DNA of 29,560 nucleotides, taken from NCBI GenBank assembly GCA_964465665.1, contig CAYXKM010000056.1, positions 1-29,560 on the forward strand, read 5' to 3'. Position 1 is the stretch's first letter. Every line of letters begins with the position of its first letter. The notes below the pieces were generated by a model. It saw only the letters and a list, made by a program, of their open reading frames with translations. It was not told the DNA's origin and made no database searches. Below, one piece after another: positions 7,101-15,460 of the stretch. The translations under genes and the position numbers were made by a program. The stretch is from JAKEGN01 sp964465665. GTDB taxonomy: Bacteria; Pseudomonadota; Gammaproteobacteria; Steroidobacterales; Woeseiaceae.

Positions 7101-8480
7101 ATGGAACAATCGCAAGCCCGGCTGACCCAGGGGTCAGTAGGCCGACATCTGGTCGACATGACCGTACCCGTGAGCTACGGCATCTTCATGATGATGTTGC
7201 AGGGATTCGTGGACGCGTGGTTCATCGGCCAAGTCGGTGTCAACGAGCTTGCGGCCCTGGGTTTCGGTTTTCCGATACTGATGATCGTTACCAGTGTCGC
7301 GATCGGACTGGGCGCCGGCACATCGTCCGTGGTAGCGCGAGCGATCGGCAAGCACGATCAGCGACGCGCACGGCGCCTGGCAACCGACAGCCTGCTGCTG
7401 TCGTTCCTCGTCACCGGGGCGATGTGCATTTGCGGCATCCTCACCATCGGCCCGCTGTTTCGCCTGCTCGGCGCGCCGGAAGAGATGATCCCGCTGATTG
7501 CCGGTTACATGACGATCCTCTACATCGGTGTACCTTTTGTCGTGGTCGGGATGGTCGGCATGAGCAGCATGCGGGCAACCGGCGACACGCGCTTGCCGAG
7601 CAGACTGATGGTGATCGCATCGGTCCTGAACATGATCCTCGACCCGATTTTGATCTTCGGCATCGGGCCGATACCGGCTATGGGACTGAACGGGGCGGCG
7701 ATGGCGGCACTGCTTGCGCGTGCATCGATATTTGCCGGCACCCTGTACTTCATGCGCTATCGTCTGGACTTGCTGAGCTTCAACAAACCGGACCCGGGTG
7801 AGCTGCGCAAGTCCTGGATCGATATCCTGCACGTAGGCGTGCCGGCGGCCGGTACCAATGCGATCATCCCGATAGCGACGGCGGTGATCACGGCGATGCT
7901 GGCCGGATATGGCCCGGAGGCGGTCGCAGGATTCGGCGTGGCAAGCCGCATCGAATCCTTAACGCTGGTCCTGTTCTACGCGATGTCCGCGATCATCGGG
8001 CCGTTCGTCGGGCAGAACGTGTCTGCCGGCAGGGCGGACCGGATCATCGAAGCTTTGCGACTGTGCCTGCAGTTTTGCCTGGGATCGGGGCTGCTGATCG
8101 CCGTATTGCTCGCGGCAATGAGCGGGTTCCTGCCGGGACTATTCTCTGACAACAGCAACGTTACCGATGTTGCTCAGCTGTTTCTGTGGATAGCGCCGAT
8201 CAGCTATGGTGCGTATGGCGTAGTCATGGTCATGAATGCATCGTTCAACGGCATCGGCTCGCCCATGCCGGCTGTCGCTATAAGTGTCGGGCGCATGGGC
8301 GTGATCTACGTTCCGGTTGCCTTGTTCCTGAACCAGTTCTATGGCGTCGCGGGGATCTTTGCAGCGTATGCGATTGCAAACATCATGACAGGTGCGATTG
8401 CCTATGTCTGGGCGCGCAGCGTCGTGCCGGCCCAGTGTGACCGCCACCGCGGTCCCGTGGTTACGCAGGAGACAGTGTAA
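7101..8480 (+). CDS. MATE-family multidrug/cation antiporter
   Basis: 459 residues from ATG 7101, with about 12 hydrophobic segments spread over the whole length. The opening is MATE-typical: a short hydrophilic N terminus, then a helix-forming stretch (VPVSYGIFMMMLQGFVDAWF) and IGQVGVNELAALGFGFPI. A duplicated half follows, with internal features such as GVASRIE and FFVGQN-like GPFVGQNVSAG near the middle of the second half. Family role: Na+- or H+-coupled export of drugs or metabolites through the inner membrane. The upstream extension to 6975 is rejected because it is polar and arginine-rich. It converges with the acyl-CoA dehydrogenase gene. The substrate is not predictable. Confidence 0.9.
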   Translation: MEQSQARLTQGSVGRHLVDMTVPVSYGIFMMMLQGFVDAWFIGQVGVNELAALGFGFPILMIVTSVAIGLGAGTSSVVARAIGKHDQRRARRLATDSLLLSFLVTGAMCICGILTIGPLFRLLGAPEEMIPLIAGYMTILYIGVPFVVVGMVGMSSMRATGDTRLPSRLMVIASVLNMILDPILIFGIGPIPAMGLNGAAMAALLARASIFAGTLYFMRYRLDLLSFNKPDPGELRKSWIDILHVGVPAAGTNAIIPIATAVITAMLAGYGPEAVAGFGVASRIESLTLVLFYAMSAIIGPFVGQNVSAGRADRIIEALRLCLQFCLGSGLLIAVLLAAMSGFLPGLFSDNSNVTDVAQLFLWIAPISYGAYGVVMVMNASFNGIGSPMPAVAISVGRMGVIYVPVALFLNQFYGVAGIFAAYAIANIMTGAIAYVWARSVVPAQCDRHRGPVVTQETV

Positions 8481-8522
8481 GAGGAATTGAGGCCCGGCGG
8501 ACGTATCCCGGCCGCACGCCGG

Positions 8523-9725
8523 TCAGAAAGCGTTGATGCCGGTCAGCTCGTTGCCGACGACCAGCTGGTGCACCGTCTCCGTTCCTTCGTAAGTGATGAC
8601 GCTTTCGAGATTCAGCATATGCCTGATCGGCACGTATTCCGCACTGATTCCACTGCCGCCGAGGATATCGCGGGCGTCACGCGCAATATCGATGGCAGCA
8701 CGGCAGTTGTTCCACTTCGCGAGAGATACCTGGGTGGGATTCAGTTTGCCGCGATCCTTAAGCCGACCCAGTTGCAATGACAGGAGTTGTGCTGTCGTGA
8801 TGCGACGTGCCATGTCCGCAAGGCGAATCTGGATGGCCTGGTTATTGGCTAACGGCCGATCGAACAGCACCCGGTCCTTCGTGTAATTGATGACCTCGTT
8901 CAGGCACGCCTGGGCAGCGCCGATAACGCCCCAGGTTATGCCGTATCGCGCCTGCGTGAGACAGCTCAACGGACCTTTCAGGCCGGTGACGCCCGGCAAA
9001 ACGTTGGCCTCGGGGATACGAACGTTGTCGAAGAACAATGCGGCCGTCACCGAGGCACGCAAGGAAAACTTGTTCTCGATTTCCTGCGCGGCAAAACCGG
9101 GCATGCCCTTCTCGACGATGAAGCCGCGGACGCCATCTTTGGTCATCGCCCACACGACGGCTGCATCGGCGATCGTGCCGTTCGTAATCCACATTTTGGA
9201 GCCGTTCAGGATCCAGTCGCTGCCGTCTTTCTTCGCATGGGTCTTCATGTTTCCCGGATCGGATCCGCCCTGCGGCTCGGTCAGGCCGAAGCAACCGATC
9301 GCTTCGCCCCTGGCCATAGTCGGCAGCCACCGCTCTTTCTGTTCCTCGGAGCCATACGAGTGGATTGGGTACATCACGAGGCTGCTCTGCACAGAAACAA
9401 AACTGCGCAGGCCGCTGTCGCCGCGTTCCAGCTCCTGGCAAATAAGGCCGTAACAGATACTGTTGAGTCCGGCGCAACCATAGCCGTCGATGGAACTTCC
9501 GAGCAGGCCGAGTTCCGCGACCTGCGGTATGAGTTGCTTCGGAAAATAGTGTTTTTCAAACGCATCGCGGATGATCGGCAGTACCTTGTCATCGACAAAT
9601 CGCGCGACCGAGTCCTGCACCATCTGTTCGTCTTCCGTGAGTTCAGATCGAATATCGAACAAATCCAGCGGGTTGAGCTGTTTCTTGCCTGAAGCAGCCT
9701 TTTTCAAGGGCGTCGTACTGGCCAC
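8523..9725 (-). CDS. gcdH: Glutaryl-CoA dehydrogenase (acyl-CoA dehydrogenase family)
   Basis: 400 residues. The FAD/acyl-CoA signature CFGLTEPQGGSDPGNM and the substrate-pocket segment SGLRSFVSVQSSLVM are those of glutaryl-CoA dehydrogenase, with the Arg that binds the glutaryl carboxylate. The catalytic base is E380 in YEGTETVH. Reaction: FAD-dependent oxidation and decarboxylation of glutaryl-CoA to crotonyl-CoA in lysine/tryptophan breakdown, electrons passing to ETF. Start is GTG 9725 with GAGGAG 5 bases upstream. No other glutarate genes are adjacent, so it appears to be a single-gene unit. A general acyl-CoA dehydrogenase is possible but less likely given the Arg-containing pocket. Confidence 0.9.
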   Translation of the reverse strand: MASTTPLKKAASGKKQLNPLDLFDIRSELTEDEQMVQDSVARFVDDKVLPIIRDAFEKHYFPKQLIPQVAELGLLGSSIDGYGCAGLNSICYGLICQELERGDSGLRSFVSVQSSLVMYPIHSYGSEEQKERWLPTMARGEAIGCFGLTEPQGGSDPGNMKTHAKKDGSDWILNGSKMWITNGTIADAAVVWAMTKDGVRGFIVEKGMPGFAAQEIENKFSLRASVTAALFFDNVRIPEANVLPGVTGLKGPLSCLTQARYGITWGVIGAAQACLNEVINYTKDRVLFDRPLANNQAIQIRLADMARRITTAQLLSLQLGRLKDRGKLNPTQVSLAKWNNCRAAIDIARDARDILGGSGISAEYVPIRHMLNLESVITYEGTETVHQLVVGNELTGINAF

Positions 9726-9795
9726 AGTGGCTCCTCAAGTTCGGGCAGCGGTTTCGGGGAGCCGATTCTACCGGAATCGGCACGTCGGAACAGGT

Positions 9796-10263
9796 TCAAA
9801 AGGGGATGCCGAGCCGTCGGTAAAGACGCGATAACAGCCAGATCGGGCCGATCATCATGAGCTGAATATCGGTCATAAGTGCTATACCTCCGCCCCGGGG
9901 ATGGCGGCTCCAGAACAGGCCGATGGTACCTGCGAGCAAGGCGCCGGCGGCAATCAGGTCGAAAGGATGTGCGGATGCCTCGAGCCACCATGCGCAGGCT
10001 GTAAGTGCAACGGCAAACGGCAGCATGCCGATCGCTAGCGATGTTGCAATGACGAAGTAGTAAACCACCGTCGCCATGAGAAACGTCGTGCCCCAGTTCA
10101 GCAAAGGCGAGATGCGGCGAAACTCTTCCGGAACCGGCAGGGACCAGAGCAGCCCTACCAGGCCAAAGACACACGCAATCAGCGCCAGGTGATGCACGAG
10201 GGGGTAACGCAGGTTCTCCTGCCGTGCCCCGTACTCTCCAAGCCAGCGATCCGCATCGGCCAT
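9796..10263 (-). CDS. DUF962 (Mpo1-like) integral membrane protein with altered histidine motifs
   Basis: 155 residues from ATG 10263, opening MADADRWLGEYGARQENL. Four hydrophobic helices follow, ending IGPIWLLSRLYRRLGIPF, the usual close of bacterial DUF962 proteins. The founding member, yeast Mpo1, is an Fe2+-dependent dioxygenase of 2-hydroxy fatty acids. The family normally has His in a YxxxHQNPTNKxIH-like stretch and a second His in a later GH motif. Here the first His reads as Gln (ARQENL), the NPTN core is lost, and the later GH becomes SRH; only the VHH pair is kept. Enzymatic activity is therefore doubtful. A longer start at 10293 is possible but adds unrelated residues. Upstream of it lies the OmpA lipoprotein gene, divergent. 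Confidence 0.75.
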   Translation of the reverse strand: MADADRWLGEYGARQENLRYPLVHHLALIACVFGLVGLLWSLPVPEEFRRISPLLNWGTTFLMATVVYYFVIATSLAIGMLPFAVALTACAWWLEASAHPFDLIAAGALLAGTIGLFWSRHPRGGGIALMTDIQLMMIGPIWLLSRLYRRLGIPF

Positions 10264-10509
10264 TGGGCTGTCCCGACTCGAGTAGCCCCGCATTTTACAG
10301 CCGTGTGCGAGGAAAACGAGAGGAATGTCTCATTTCTGCGACGTCACAATGAAACTTCCTGCGGCATGACAGCGGTTAAGTCGGTGTTCAGCCAATGTTC
10401 GCGTACAATATCCACCAATTGCAGAGCGCCGGCTGGAAATAGAGTCCTCCTTTTCGAGGCCGGATTCACTTCCGCAGCGCGACAGCTGGGCACAGAAAGA
10501 GGAAATGAA
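10264..10509. promoter_or_regulatory. Divergent intergenic region, DUF962 / OmpA lipoprotein
   Basis: 246 bases without a convincing gene. A TACAAT box (10404-10409) could be a sigma-70 -10 for the lipoprotein gene, leaving a ~90-base leader, but no good -35 stands 17 bases before it. The Shine-Dalgarno AAGAGGAA (10497-10504) is strong. An open frame through the region in phase with the lipoprotein lacks protein-like features. Confidence 0.35.
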
Positions 10510-11178
10510 ATGAATAGCAGAAATTGCACGGTATTGATCATGGTTGCAGCGGCTACGTTCGTCGGGTGCGAGACGCTGGACCCGTACACGCAGGAATCGA
10601 AAACCAGTAATGCGACGAAAGGGGCATTGATCGGTGCAGCGGCCGGTGCCGTGGTCGGCCTGATATCCGGCGATGACGCGGTCGAGCGCAGGCAGCACGC
10701 GATGATCGGCGCCGGTGTCGGTGCGCTGGCAGGTGCTGCCGTCGGTAACTACCAGGACAAGCAGGAAGCGAAGTTGCGAGCCGAATTGCAGGGCACGGGA
10801 GTCAGCGTTACGCGGATCGGCGACAACATCACGCTGAACATGCCTGGCAACGTAACATTCGCAACCGACAGTTCCGATCTCAGCCCGGCGTTTTTCGACG
10901 TGCTGACGTCTGTGTCGAAAGTCCTGAAAGAGTTCGACAAGACCGTCGTCGAAGTTGCGGGACATACGGACAGCACCGGCAGCGATGCCTACAACCAGGG
11001 CCTGTCGGAGCGACGGGCCGGCTCGGTCGCGCAGTACCTGCAGTCTCAGGGCGTCATGAGCCAGCGGCTGATTACCGTCGGCAGCGGTGAGGCCCGACCG
11101 GTGGCAGATAATGGCACGACGGACGGCCGACAGGCCAACCGGCGCGTGGAGATCACCATGGTGCCGTTGACCGCCTGA
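10510..11178 (+). CDS. OmpA-family lipoprotein with glycine-zipper domain
   Basis: 222 residues. The signal peptide ends in a lipobox (TFVGC, Cys20), so the protein should be lipidated and sorted to the outer membrane. A glycine-zipper segment follows (GALIGAAAGAVVGLISG, ~37-53, and GAGVGALAGAAVGNYQ, ~70-85). The C-terminal OmpA/MotB domain contains the peptidoglycan-binding pattern (GHTDSTGSDAYN, SERRAGSV). Overall layout resembles the YiaD/OmpA-like lipoproteins that tether the outer membrane to peptidoglycan. The start at ATG 10510 is fixed by AAGAGGAA 5-6 bases upstream. A strong intrinsic terminator follows the stop by ~15 bases, so it is probably monocistronic. Confidence 0.92.
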   Translation: MNSRNCTVLIMVAAATFVGCETLDPYTQESKTSNATKGALIGAAAGAVVGLISGDDAVERRQHAMIGAGVGALAGAAVGNYQDKQEAKLRAELQGTGVSVTRIGDNITLNMPGNVTFATDSSDLSPAFFDVLTSVSKVLKEFDKTVVEVAGHTDSTGSDAYNQGLSERRAGSVAQYLQSQGVMSQRLITVGSGEARPVADNGTTDGRQANRRVEITMVPLTA

Positions 11179-11194
11179 TCGCAGAGCGTGTGCT

Positions 11195-11227
11195 AAAAAA
11201 ACGCGGCCTTCCGGCCGCGTTTTTTTT
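11195..11227 (+). terminator. Rho-independent terminator after the OmpA lipoprotein gene
   Basis: An 8-bp GC-rich stem, ACGCGGCC (11201-11208) with GGCCGCGT (11213-11220), TTCC loop, flanked by six As on the left and seven Ts on the right. The A/T flanks allow termination in either direction. Confidence 0.93.
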
Positions 11228-11344
11228 CGTACTCAAGATCCGCCAGCAATGATCCCCGAATCAATCGTCGGCAGTGCGGGCGTGCTGCAATCTTTTTTGT
11301 TAACGTTGCCTTGCAGCCCCAAATAACAATAATCGGGCAGTCGT

Positions 11345-11662
11345 TTGAATCCAGTCTTTGAAATGCGTGACTCCGGCAAGTGGATCGAAGGGTCCGGCAT
11401 CGTGCGCCGTCTCGTGCCGGACGACAACGACGGATCACGTCATCAGCGTTTTGTCCTGGATCCGCGCAATGGCCAGACTTTGCTCATCGCGCACAACATC
11501 GACCTGGCCGAACGCATCCCGCTCGGTGTCGGTGACAGGATACGTTTTCGCGGCATGTACGAGTGGAACGAACTGGGCGGCCTCGTGCACTGGACCCATC
11601 GCGATCCGCTCGGTGTCGAAGATGGCGGATTCATAGAGTTTCGCCGCCGGACTTATCTCTAG
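11345..11662 (+). CDS. DUF3465 family protein
   Basis: Up to 105 residues. The core matches DUF3465: GSGIVRRLVPDDNDGSRHQRFVL, the block TLLIAHNIDLAERIPLG, then GDRIRFRGMYEWNELGG and VHWTHRDP. The function is unknown; HQRF and HWTH histidines are conserved family features, and the fold is probably a small beta-barrel. An in-frame stop at 11330-11332 limits the N terminus. Candidate starts are TTG 11345 and ATG 11363 (99 residues); neither has a strong ribosome site, so the start is uncertain. Many family members carry a signal peptide, and this one does not show one. It follows the terminator of the lipoprotein gene and converges with rpoH, so it is transcribed alone. Confidence 0.8.
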   Translation: MNPVFEMRDSGKWIEGSGIVRRLVPDDNDGSRHQRFVLDPRNGQTLLIAHNIDLAERIPLGVGDRIRFRGMYEWNELGGLVHWTHRDPLGVEDGGFIEFRRRTYL

Positions 11663-11699
11663 CGGAGTCTGCAACCGCAAGCTGGAAAACAGCAGGCCG

Positions 11700-12563
11700 T
11701 CAGGCCTCCATTGCCGACCTGAGTTTGCGGATCGCGTTGACCTCGATCTGCCTTATGCGTTCTGCCGACACCCCGTACTCGTTTGCGAGTTCGTGCAGAG
11801 TCGGTTTCTTTTCGTCCAGCCAGCGGCTTTGCAGAATGTGCCGGCTTCTGCCGTCCAGTGTTTCGAGGGCTTCGACCATGCGACCGGTTGCATCGTCCTG
11901 CCAGTCCGATTTCTCCAGCATGATCGCGGGATCGGAATTCGGGCTCGGCAGGTAGGCAGCCGGAGTAAAGGCATGTTCGTCATCGGCGTCCGGCGCGGGA
12001 TCGAACTCGGGATCATAGGCGCTGAGGCGACTTTCCATTTCCGTGACTTCGGACGGAGTTACGCCGAGATCTTCCGCAACGGCCTGTGTCTCGTCATGGG
12101 TCAGCCAGGACAAGGACTTTTTGGCCTTGCGAAGATTGAAGAACAGTTTGCGCTGCGCTTTGGTGGTTGCGACTTTGACGATACGCCAGTTGCGCAGTAC
12201 GTATTCGTGAATTTCGGCGCGGATCCAGTGCACGGCAAACGAGACCAGGCGGACGTCATACTCCGGGTCAAATCGTTTCACGGCTTTCATCAGGCCTACG
12301 TTGCCTTCCTGGATGAGATCGGCGAGCGGCAAGCCGTAGCCGGTGTAGCCTTTGGCGATGTGCACGACAAAGCGCAGATGTGCCAGGACCAGTTCACGGG
12401 CCGCTTCGAGGTCGCCGCCCTCGCGAAATCGACGGGCGAGCAGCTGCTCATGCTCCTTGGTCAGAACGGGTATGGAGCCAACTGCCTGAATATAGGCATC
12501 GAGGCTGCCGACCGGTCCGGTCAGCGCCAGGCTGTGCGTACTCATTACAACGGCATTGGTCAT
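11700..12563 (-). CDS. rpoH: RNA polymerase sigma-32 factor (heat shock)
   Basis: 287 residues with the sigma-70 family regions in order. Region 2 includes LVLAHLRFVVHIAKGY and DLIQEGNVGLMKAVKRFDP, with the VSFAVHWIRAEIHEYV stretch. The RpoH box QRKLFFNLR is present and separates sigma-32 from other alternative sigmas. Region 4 has the helix-turn-helix LHELANEYGVSAERIRQIE. It directs polymerase to heat-shock promoters. The ATG at 12563 follows AGGAGG by 11 bases. The gene lies downstream of ftsYEX on the same strand, but 174 bases separate it from ftsX, and a CIRCE operator stands in its leader, so it has its own regulated promoter. Confidence 0.96.
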   Translation of the reverse strand: MTNAVVMSTHSLALTGPVGSLDAYIQAVGSIPVLTKEHEQLLARRFREGGDLEAARELVLAHLRFVVHIAKGYTGYGLPLADLIQEGNVGLMKAVKRFDPEYDVRLVSFAVHWIRAEIHEYVLRNWRIVKVATTKAQRKLFFNLRKAKKSLSWLTHDETQAVAEDLGVTPSEVTEMESRLSAYDPEFDPAPDADDEHAFTPAAYLPSPNSDPAIMLEKSDWQDDATGRMVEALETLDGRSRHILQSRWLDEKKPTLHELANEYGVSAERIRQIEVNAIRKLRSAMEA

Positions 12564-12594
12564 CGAATCATCTACCTCCTGTCGGCTATCGATT

Positions 12595-12621
12595 TTAGCA
12601 CTCGTCGCCTTGGAGTGCTAA
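12595..12621. promoter_or_regulatory. CIRCE element (HrcA operator) in the rpoH leader
   Basis: TTAGCACTC (12595-12603), a 9-base spacer, then GAGTGCTAA (12613-12621). This matches the CIRCE consensus TTAGCACTC-N9-GAGTGCTAA in all 18 arm positions. CIRCE is the operator of the HrcA repressor, normally found before groESL, dnaK or hrcA operons. Here it ends 31 bases upstream of the rpoH start codon, inside the probable 5' untranslated region, which predicts HrcA repression of rpoH. The hrcA gene is not in the window. Confidence 0.95.
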
Positions 12622-12658
12622 TCGAGGCATCGGGTTCCCGGACGGAGCCCACCTTTTT

Positions 12659-12664
12659 ACTATA
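12659..12664 (-). promoter_or_regulatory. Possible -10 box of the rpoH promoter
   Basis: On the minus strand the hexamer reads TATAGT, about 38 bases upstream of the CIRCE arm nearest it. A start ~7 bases downstream would place CIRCE within the first ~30-60 transcribed bases. No good -35 hexamer is seen at the right distance, so the call is tentative. Confidence 0.35.
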
Positions 12665-12737
12665 ACAAACAAACAGATGCATTAGGCCTGTTGCAGATGG
12701 GCAATGCCGGGATTGTGCGACCGCCCTGTCCCGTAGG

Positions 12738-13697
12738 CTAGCGTGGTTCGATCCGGCGCATGTGCCGGGCGGCGGCAATCCACGACCCCGCCAGCCCGAG
12801 AAATACGCCGGCGCCAACGATCATCAGGCTCTCGCGCAGGTCGAGCGCAAGCACCGAAAAGGCACTGTTGTACAGGCCGGACAGGCGCGCGACCGGCTGA
12901 TCCAGGGCATAAAGTCCGTAGGCCACCAGCCCGAGCGCCAGCAGGCCACCGCCCAGGCCGTACCAGAATCCGGTGTAGAGAAAAGGTCGCCGGACGAACG
13001 CGTTGCTGGCACCGATCAGCTTGGTGACTTCGATCTCCTCGCGGCGGTTCTGGATATCCAGGCGAATGGTATTGCCGATGATGACGAGTATGGCTGCGCC
13101 AAGAAGTGCTGCACCGATACCGGTCGCCCGTTCGAGTATGTCGAGGATGGCATGAAATCGTCTCACCCAATCCGTGTCGGCCTGCACGAACTCGGTTTCG
13201 GGAAGGTTGGCCAGTTCTTCGTTCAGCAAAAGCATCGACTGATCCGTACTCGACGCACCGGGACGAACAACAAGCGTGTGTGGCAGCGGATTGCTCGTCA
13301 ACTGATCAAGTGCGGCGCCGAATCCGGATTGTTCGCGAAACTCCAAAAGGGCTTCGTCTGCGGAAATGAAAATAACCGTATCGACATCCGCACGCTGGTC
13401 GATGATCGAGGCAAGGTGCCGCGCATCTTCCTCCGATACCTCTTTTTTCAAATACACGGAGAAGTCGAGAGCGTTTGCCCAGTGTCCGCTTATTGCCTGG
13501 GCATTCTTGATCACAAGGTGAAGAGCCGCAGGCAGTGCAAGAGTCACGGCAATGACGAGTATGGTCATCAGGCTGGCAAACGGCTGCTTTGCAAGCCTGC
13601 CGAGTGCCGCTACGGATGTACCAAGATGCAGCGCCAGCCACGTCGACAGTATGCCGGACCGTCGCGCTGGCGCTAACGCATCTGCAGCACGGTTCAC
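12738..13697 (-). CDS. ftsX: Cell division protein FtsX
   Basis: 319 residues from GTG 13697, whose GTGA overlaps the ftsE stop codon. A cytoplasmic N-terminal tail is followed by TM1 (~54-75, after LGRLAKQPFASLMTILVI). A periplasmic domain (~75-200) follows, with FSVYLKKEVSEEDAR and the RPGASSTDQ region. Three more TM segments include IVIIGNTIRLDIQNRREEIEV-like sequence, where IQNRREEIEVTKLIGAS is the diagnostic FtsX/MacB motif. With FtsE it forms the ABC-type complex at the septum that activates periplasmic murein hydrolases through EnvC-like partners. Earlier in-frame starts within ftsE (up to 13808) would add an arginine-rich extension and are rejected. Confidence 0.94.
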   Translation of the reverse strand: MNRAADALAPARRSGILSTWLALHLGTSVAALGRLAKQPFASLMTILVIAVTLALPAALHLVIKNAQAISGHWANALDFSVYLKKEVSEEDARHLASIIDQRADVDTVIFISADEALLEFREQSGFGAALDQLTSNPLPHTLVVRPGASSTDQSMLLLNEELANLPETEFVQADTDWVRRFHAILDILERATGIGAALLGAAILVIIGNTIRLDIQNRREEIEVTKLIGASNAFVRRPFLYTGFWYGLGGGLLALGLVAYGLYALDQPVARLSGLYNSAFSVLALDLRESLMIVGAGVFLGLAGSWIAAARHMRRIEPR

Positions 13698-14419
13698 GGC
13701 CAATCGCTCCGGGCGCGCTCGGACTCGAGTTGCTCCAGGTATTCGGCGACGACGTCCTCGTCTTCTTCGGGTTGCAGACTGCCATCGACCAGGGGAATCC
13801 GCCGGCAACCCAACTGGTCGATCAGTGCTATGTCGTGACTCGCGATCAGGAGCGTGACGCCCACTTCATTGAAACGGCGAAAAATACGCATGACCTCCAG
13901 CGACAGATCAGGGTCGAGGTTGCCTGTCGGTTCGTCGGCGATCAGAAGTTTCGGCCGGCTGACGATTGCACGCGCAATACCGACCCGTTGCTGCTCACCG
14001 GATGACAATGTTTCGGGCAGCTGCTTTTCCTTGTGCAACAGGCTGACCTGGTCGAGCGCAGCACGAACCCGTCTCGATGCCTCGCGATGAGCCACTCCCG
14101 CGATGATCAGCGGCAACGCAACATTATCAAAGACCGGCCGGTCATAAAGCAGCCGGTGATCCTGAAAAACCATGCCGATCTGGCGCCGGTACGCCGGTAT
14201 CCTGCGTCTCGAAACCCGTCGGGTATTCTGCCCGTCGACGATAACCTGGCCGCTGGTCGGCCGCTCGATGAGTGCGATCAGGCGCAACAATGTGCTCTTG
14301 CCGGCGCCGGAGTGGCCGGTCACAAAAACCATTTCGCCCTTGTCGACCGTCAGGCTGAGATTTTTCAGTGCCGCCTGGCCGGTCGGATAACGCTTGGTGA
14401 TATCCTCGATTCTGATCAT
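13694..14419 (-). CDS. ftsE: Cell division ATP-binding protein FtsE
   Basis: 241 residues, a lone ABC ATPase domain. Walker A is GHSGAGKST, the signature LSSGEQQRVGIARA, Walker B LLIADEPTGNLDPD, and the H-loop ASHD. Partner of FtsX at the division septum; ATP binding drives the FtsX periplasmic loop. The 15-20 residues after the core (EEDEDVVAEYLEQLESERAR) are an acidic, coiled-coil-like tail slightly longer than usual. The gene starts 2 bases after the ftsY stop and overlaps ftsX by 4 bases, so ftsY-ftsE-ftsX is a tight operon. Confidence 0.95.
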   Translation of the reverse strand: MIRIEDITKRYPTGQAALKNLSLTVDKGEMVFVTGHSGAGKSTLLRLIALIERPTSGQVIVDGQNTRRVSRRRIPAYRRQIGMVFQDHRLLYDRPVFDNVALPLIIAGVAHREASRRVRAALDQVSLLHKEKQLPETLSSGEQQRVGIARAIVSRPKLLIADEPTGNLDPDLSLEVMRIFRRFNEVGVTLLIASHDIALIDQLGCRRIPLVDGSLQPEEDEDVVAEYLEQLESERARSDWP

Positions 14420-14421
14420 CG

Positions 14422-15396
14422 TTACGCATTGACCTGGTTCGACGGACCGAGCAAGGCGTCCGAGTACTCGCTGGCCCGAAACTCCTGCATGTCCGCAGCA
14501 CTTTCGCCGATTCCAATGTAGCGCACCGGAATAGCCAGTTTCTTTGCAATAGCCAGCAATATGCCACCCTTGGCGCTGCCATCCAGTTTGGTCACGGTTA
14601 TGCCGGTCACGCCGAGCGCCGCATGAAATTTCGTGGCCTGAAGCAGAGCATTCTGTCCAAGGCTCGCATCCAGCACCAGCATGATCTCCTGCGGCGCCGC
14701 GGGATCCTGACGGCTTAATACTCGCTTGATCTTGGCGAGTTCATCCATCAGCCCCTGCTGGCTCTGCAGCCGCCCGGCGGTGTCCGCAAGCAACACGTCG
14801 ATGCCGCGGGCACGCGCCGCCTGATACGCGTCGAATATGACAGCGGCCGGATCCGCACCGGATTGCTGGGCAATGACTTCCACATCGTTTCGCTCACCCC
14901 ACACCTGCAGCTGTTCGATCGCCGCGGCACGAAAAGTGTCGCCGGCGGCAAGCATCACGGTAAGACCCTGGTCCTTGATGCGGCGCGCAATCTTGCCGAT
15001 TGTCGTTGTCTTTCCGGCGCCATTGACACCGACCATGAGAATAACGAAGGGTCGGGATTCCCGTGCGATCACCAGCGGCTTTTCCACTGGCCGCAGTATG
15101 TCTTCGATGCTGCATCGCAGTGCGCTGCGCAGCGCATTGGCGTCCTTAAGCTCCTTTCGCGCAAGATTTTTTCGCAACGACTCGATAATTTCTTCGGCAG
15201 CTTCCATGCCGACATCGGCCATTACCAGGTCCGCTTCCAGCTCATTGAGTACGTCTGCATCGATCTTCCTGCCGGGGGCTAGATTCGCGAGGTCATAGCT
15301 GAGCCAGCTGTCGCCGCTGTTCAGTTGCGCACGGAGTCGTTTGACAAAGCCGTCAGGGGCAGCAGAGTTCTCAGGTTTCTTCCTTCCAAACAGCAT
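14422..15396 (-). CDS. ftsY: Signal recognition particle receptor FtsY
   Basis: 324 residues. The NG GTPase unit carries G1 GVNGAGKTTTIGKIA, the LAAGDTFRAAAIEQL insertion-box region, DTAGRL (G3), TKLDGSAKGG (G4) and the closing GIGESAADMQEF. The acidic A domain is very short (~25 residues, RKKPENSAAPDG), much shorter than the ~200 residues of E. coli FtsY, as is common in many bacteria. It docks SRP-bound ribosomes at the membrane for protein insertion. First gene of the ftsY-ftsE-ftsX operon; divergent from rsmD across 64 bases, a standard gammaproteobacterial layout. Confidence 0.96.
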   Translation of the reverse strand: MLFGRKKPENSAAPDGFVKRLRAQLNSGDSWLSYDLANLAPGRKIDADVLNELEADLVMADVGMEAAEEIIESLRKNLARKELKDANALRSALRCSIEDILRPVEKPLVIARESRPFVILMVGVNGAGKTTTIGKIARRIKDQGLTVMLAAGDTFRAAAIEQLQVWGERNDVEVIAQQSGADPAAVIFDAYQAARARGIDVLLADTAGRLQSQQGLMDELAKIKRVLSRQDPAAPQEIMLVLDASLGQNALLQATKFHAALGVTGITVTKLDGSAKGGILLAIAKKLAIPVRYIGIGESAADMQEFRASEYSDALLGPSNQVNA

Positions 15397-15460
15397 TTGT
15401 TCCCGGGCTTAAATTAAACTGACGATCGCACTCTCAGGCCTGACCGGCAGGAAGAACAAT

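Noticed and set aside
8481..8522. Terminator between MATE and gcdH
   Set aside because: The only pairing, CCGGCG with CGCCGG, has a ~17-base loop and no T-run.
11793..12665. 290-residue plus-strand open frame over rpoH
   Set aside because: Antisense of rpoH; it also runs across the CIRCE element, unlike a real gene.
12762..13676. 304-residue plus-strand open frame over ftsX
   Set aside because: Shadow of ftsX, whose motifs and operon overlaps are clear.
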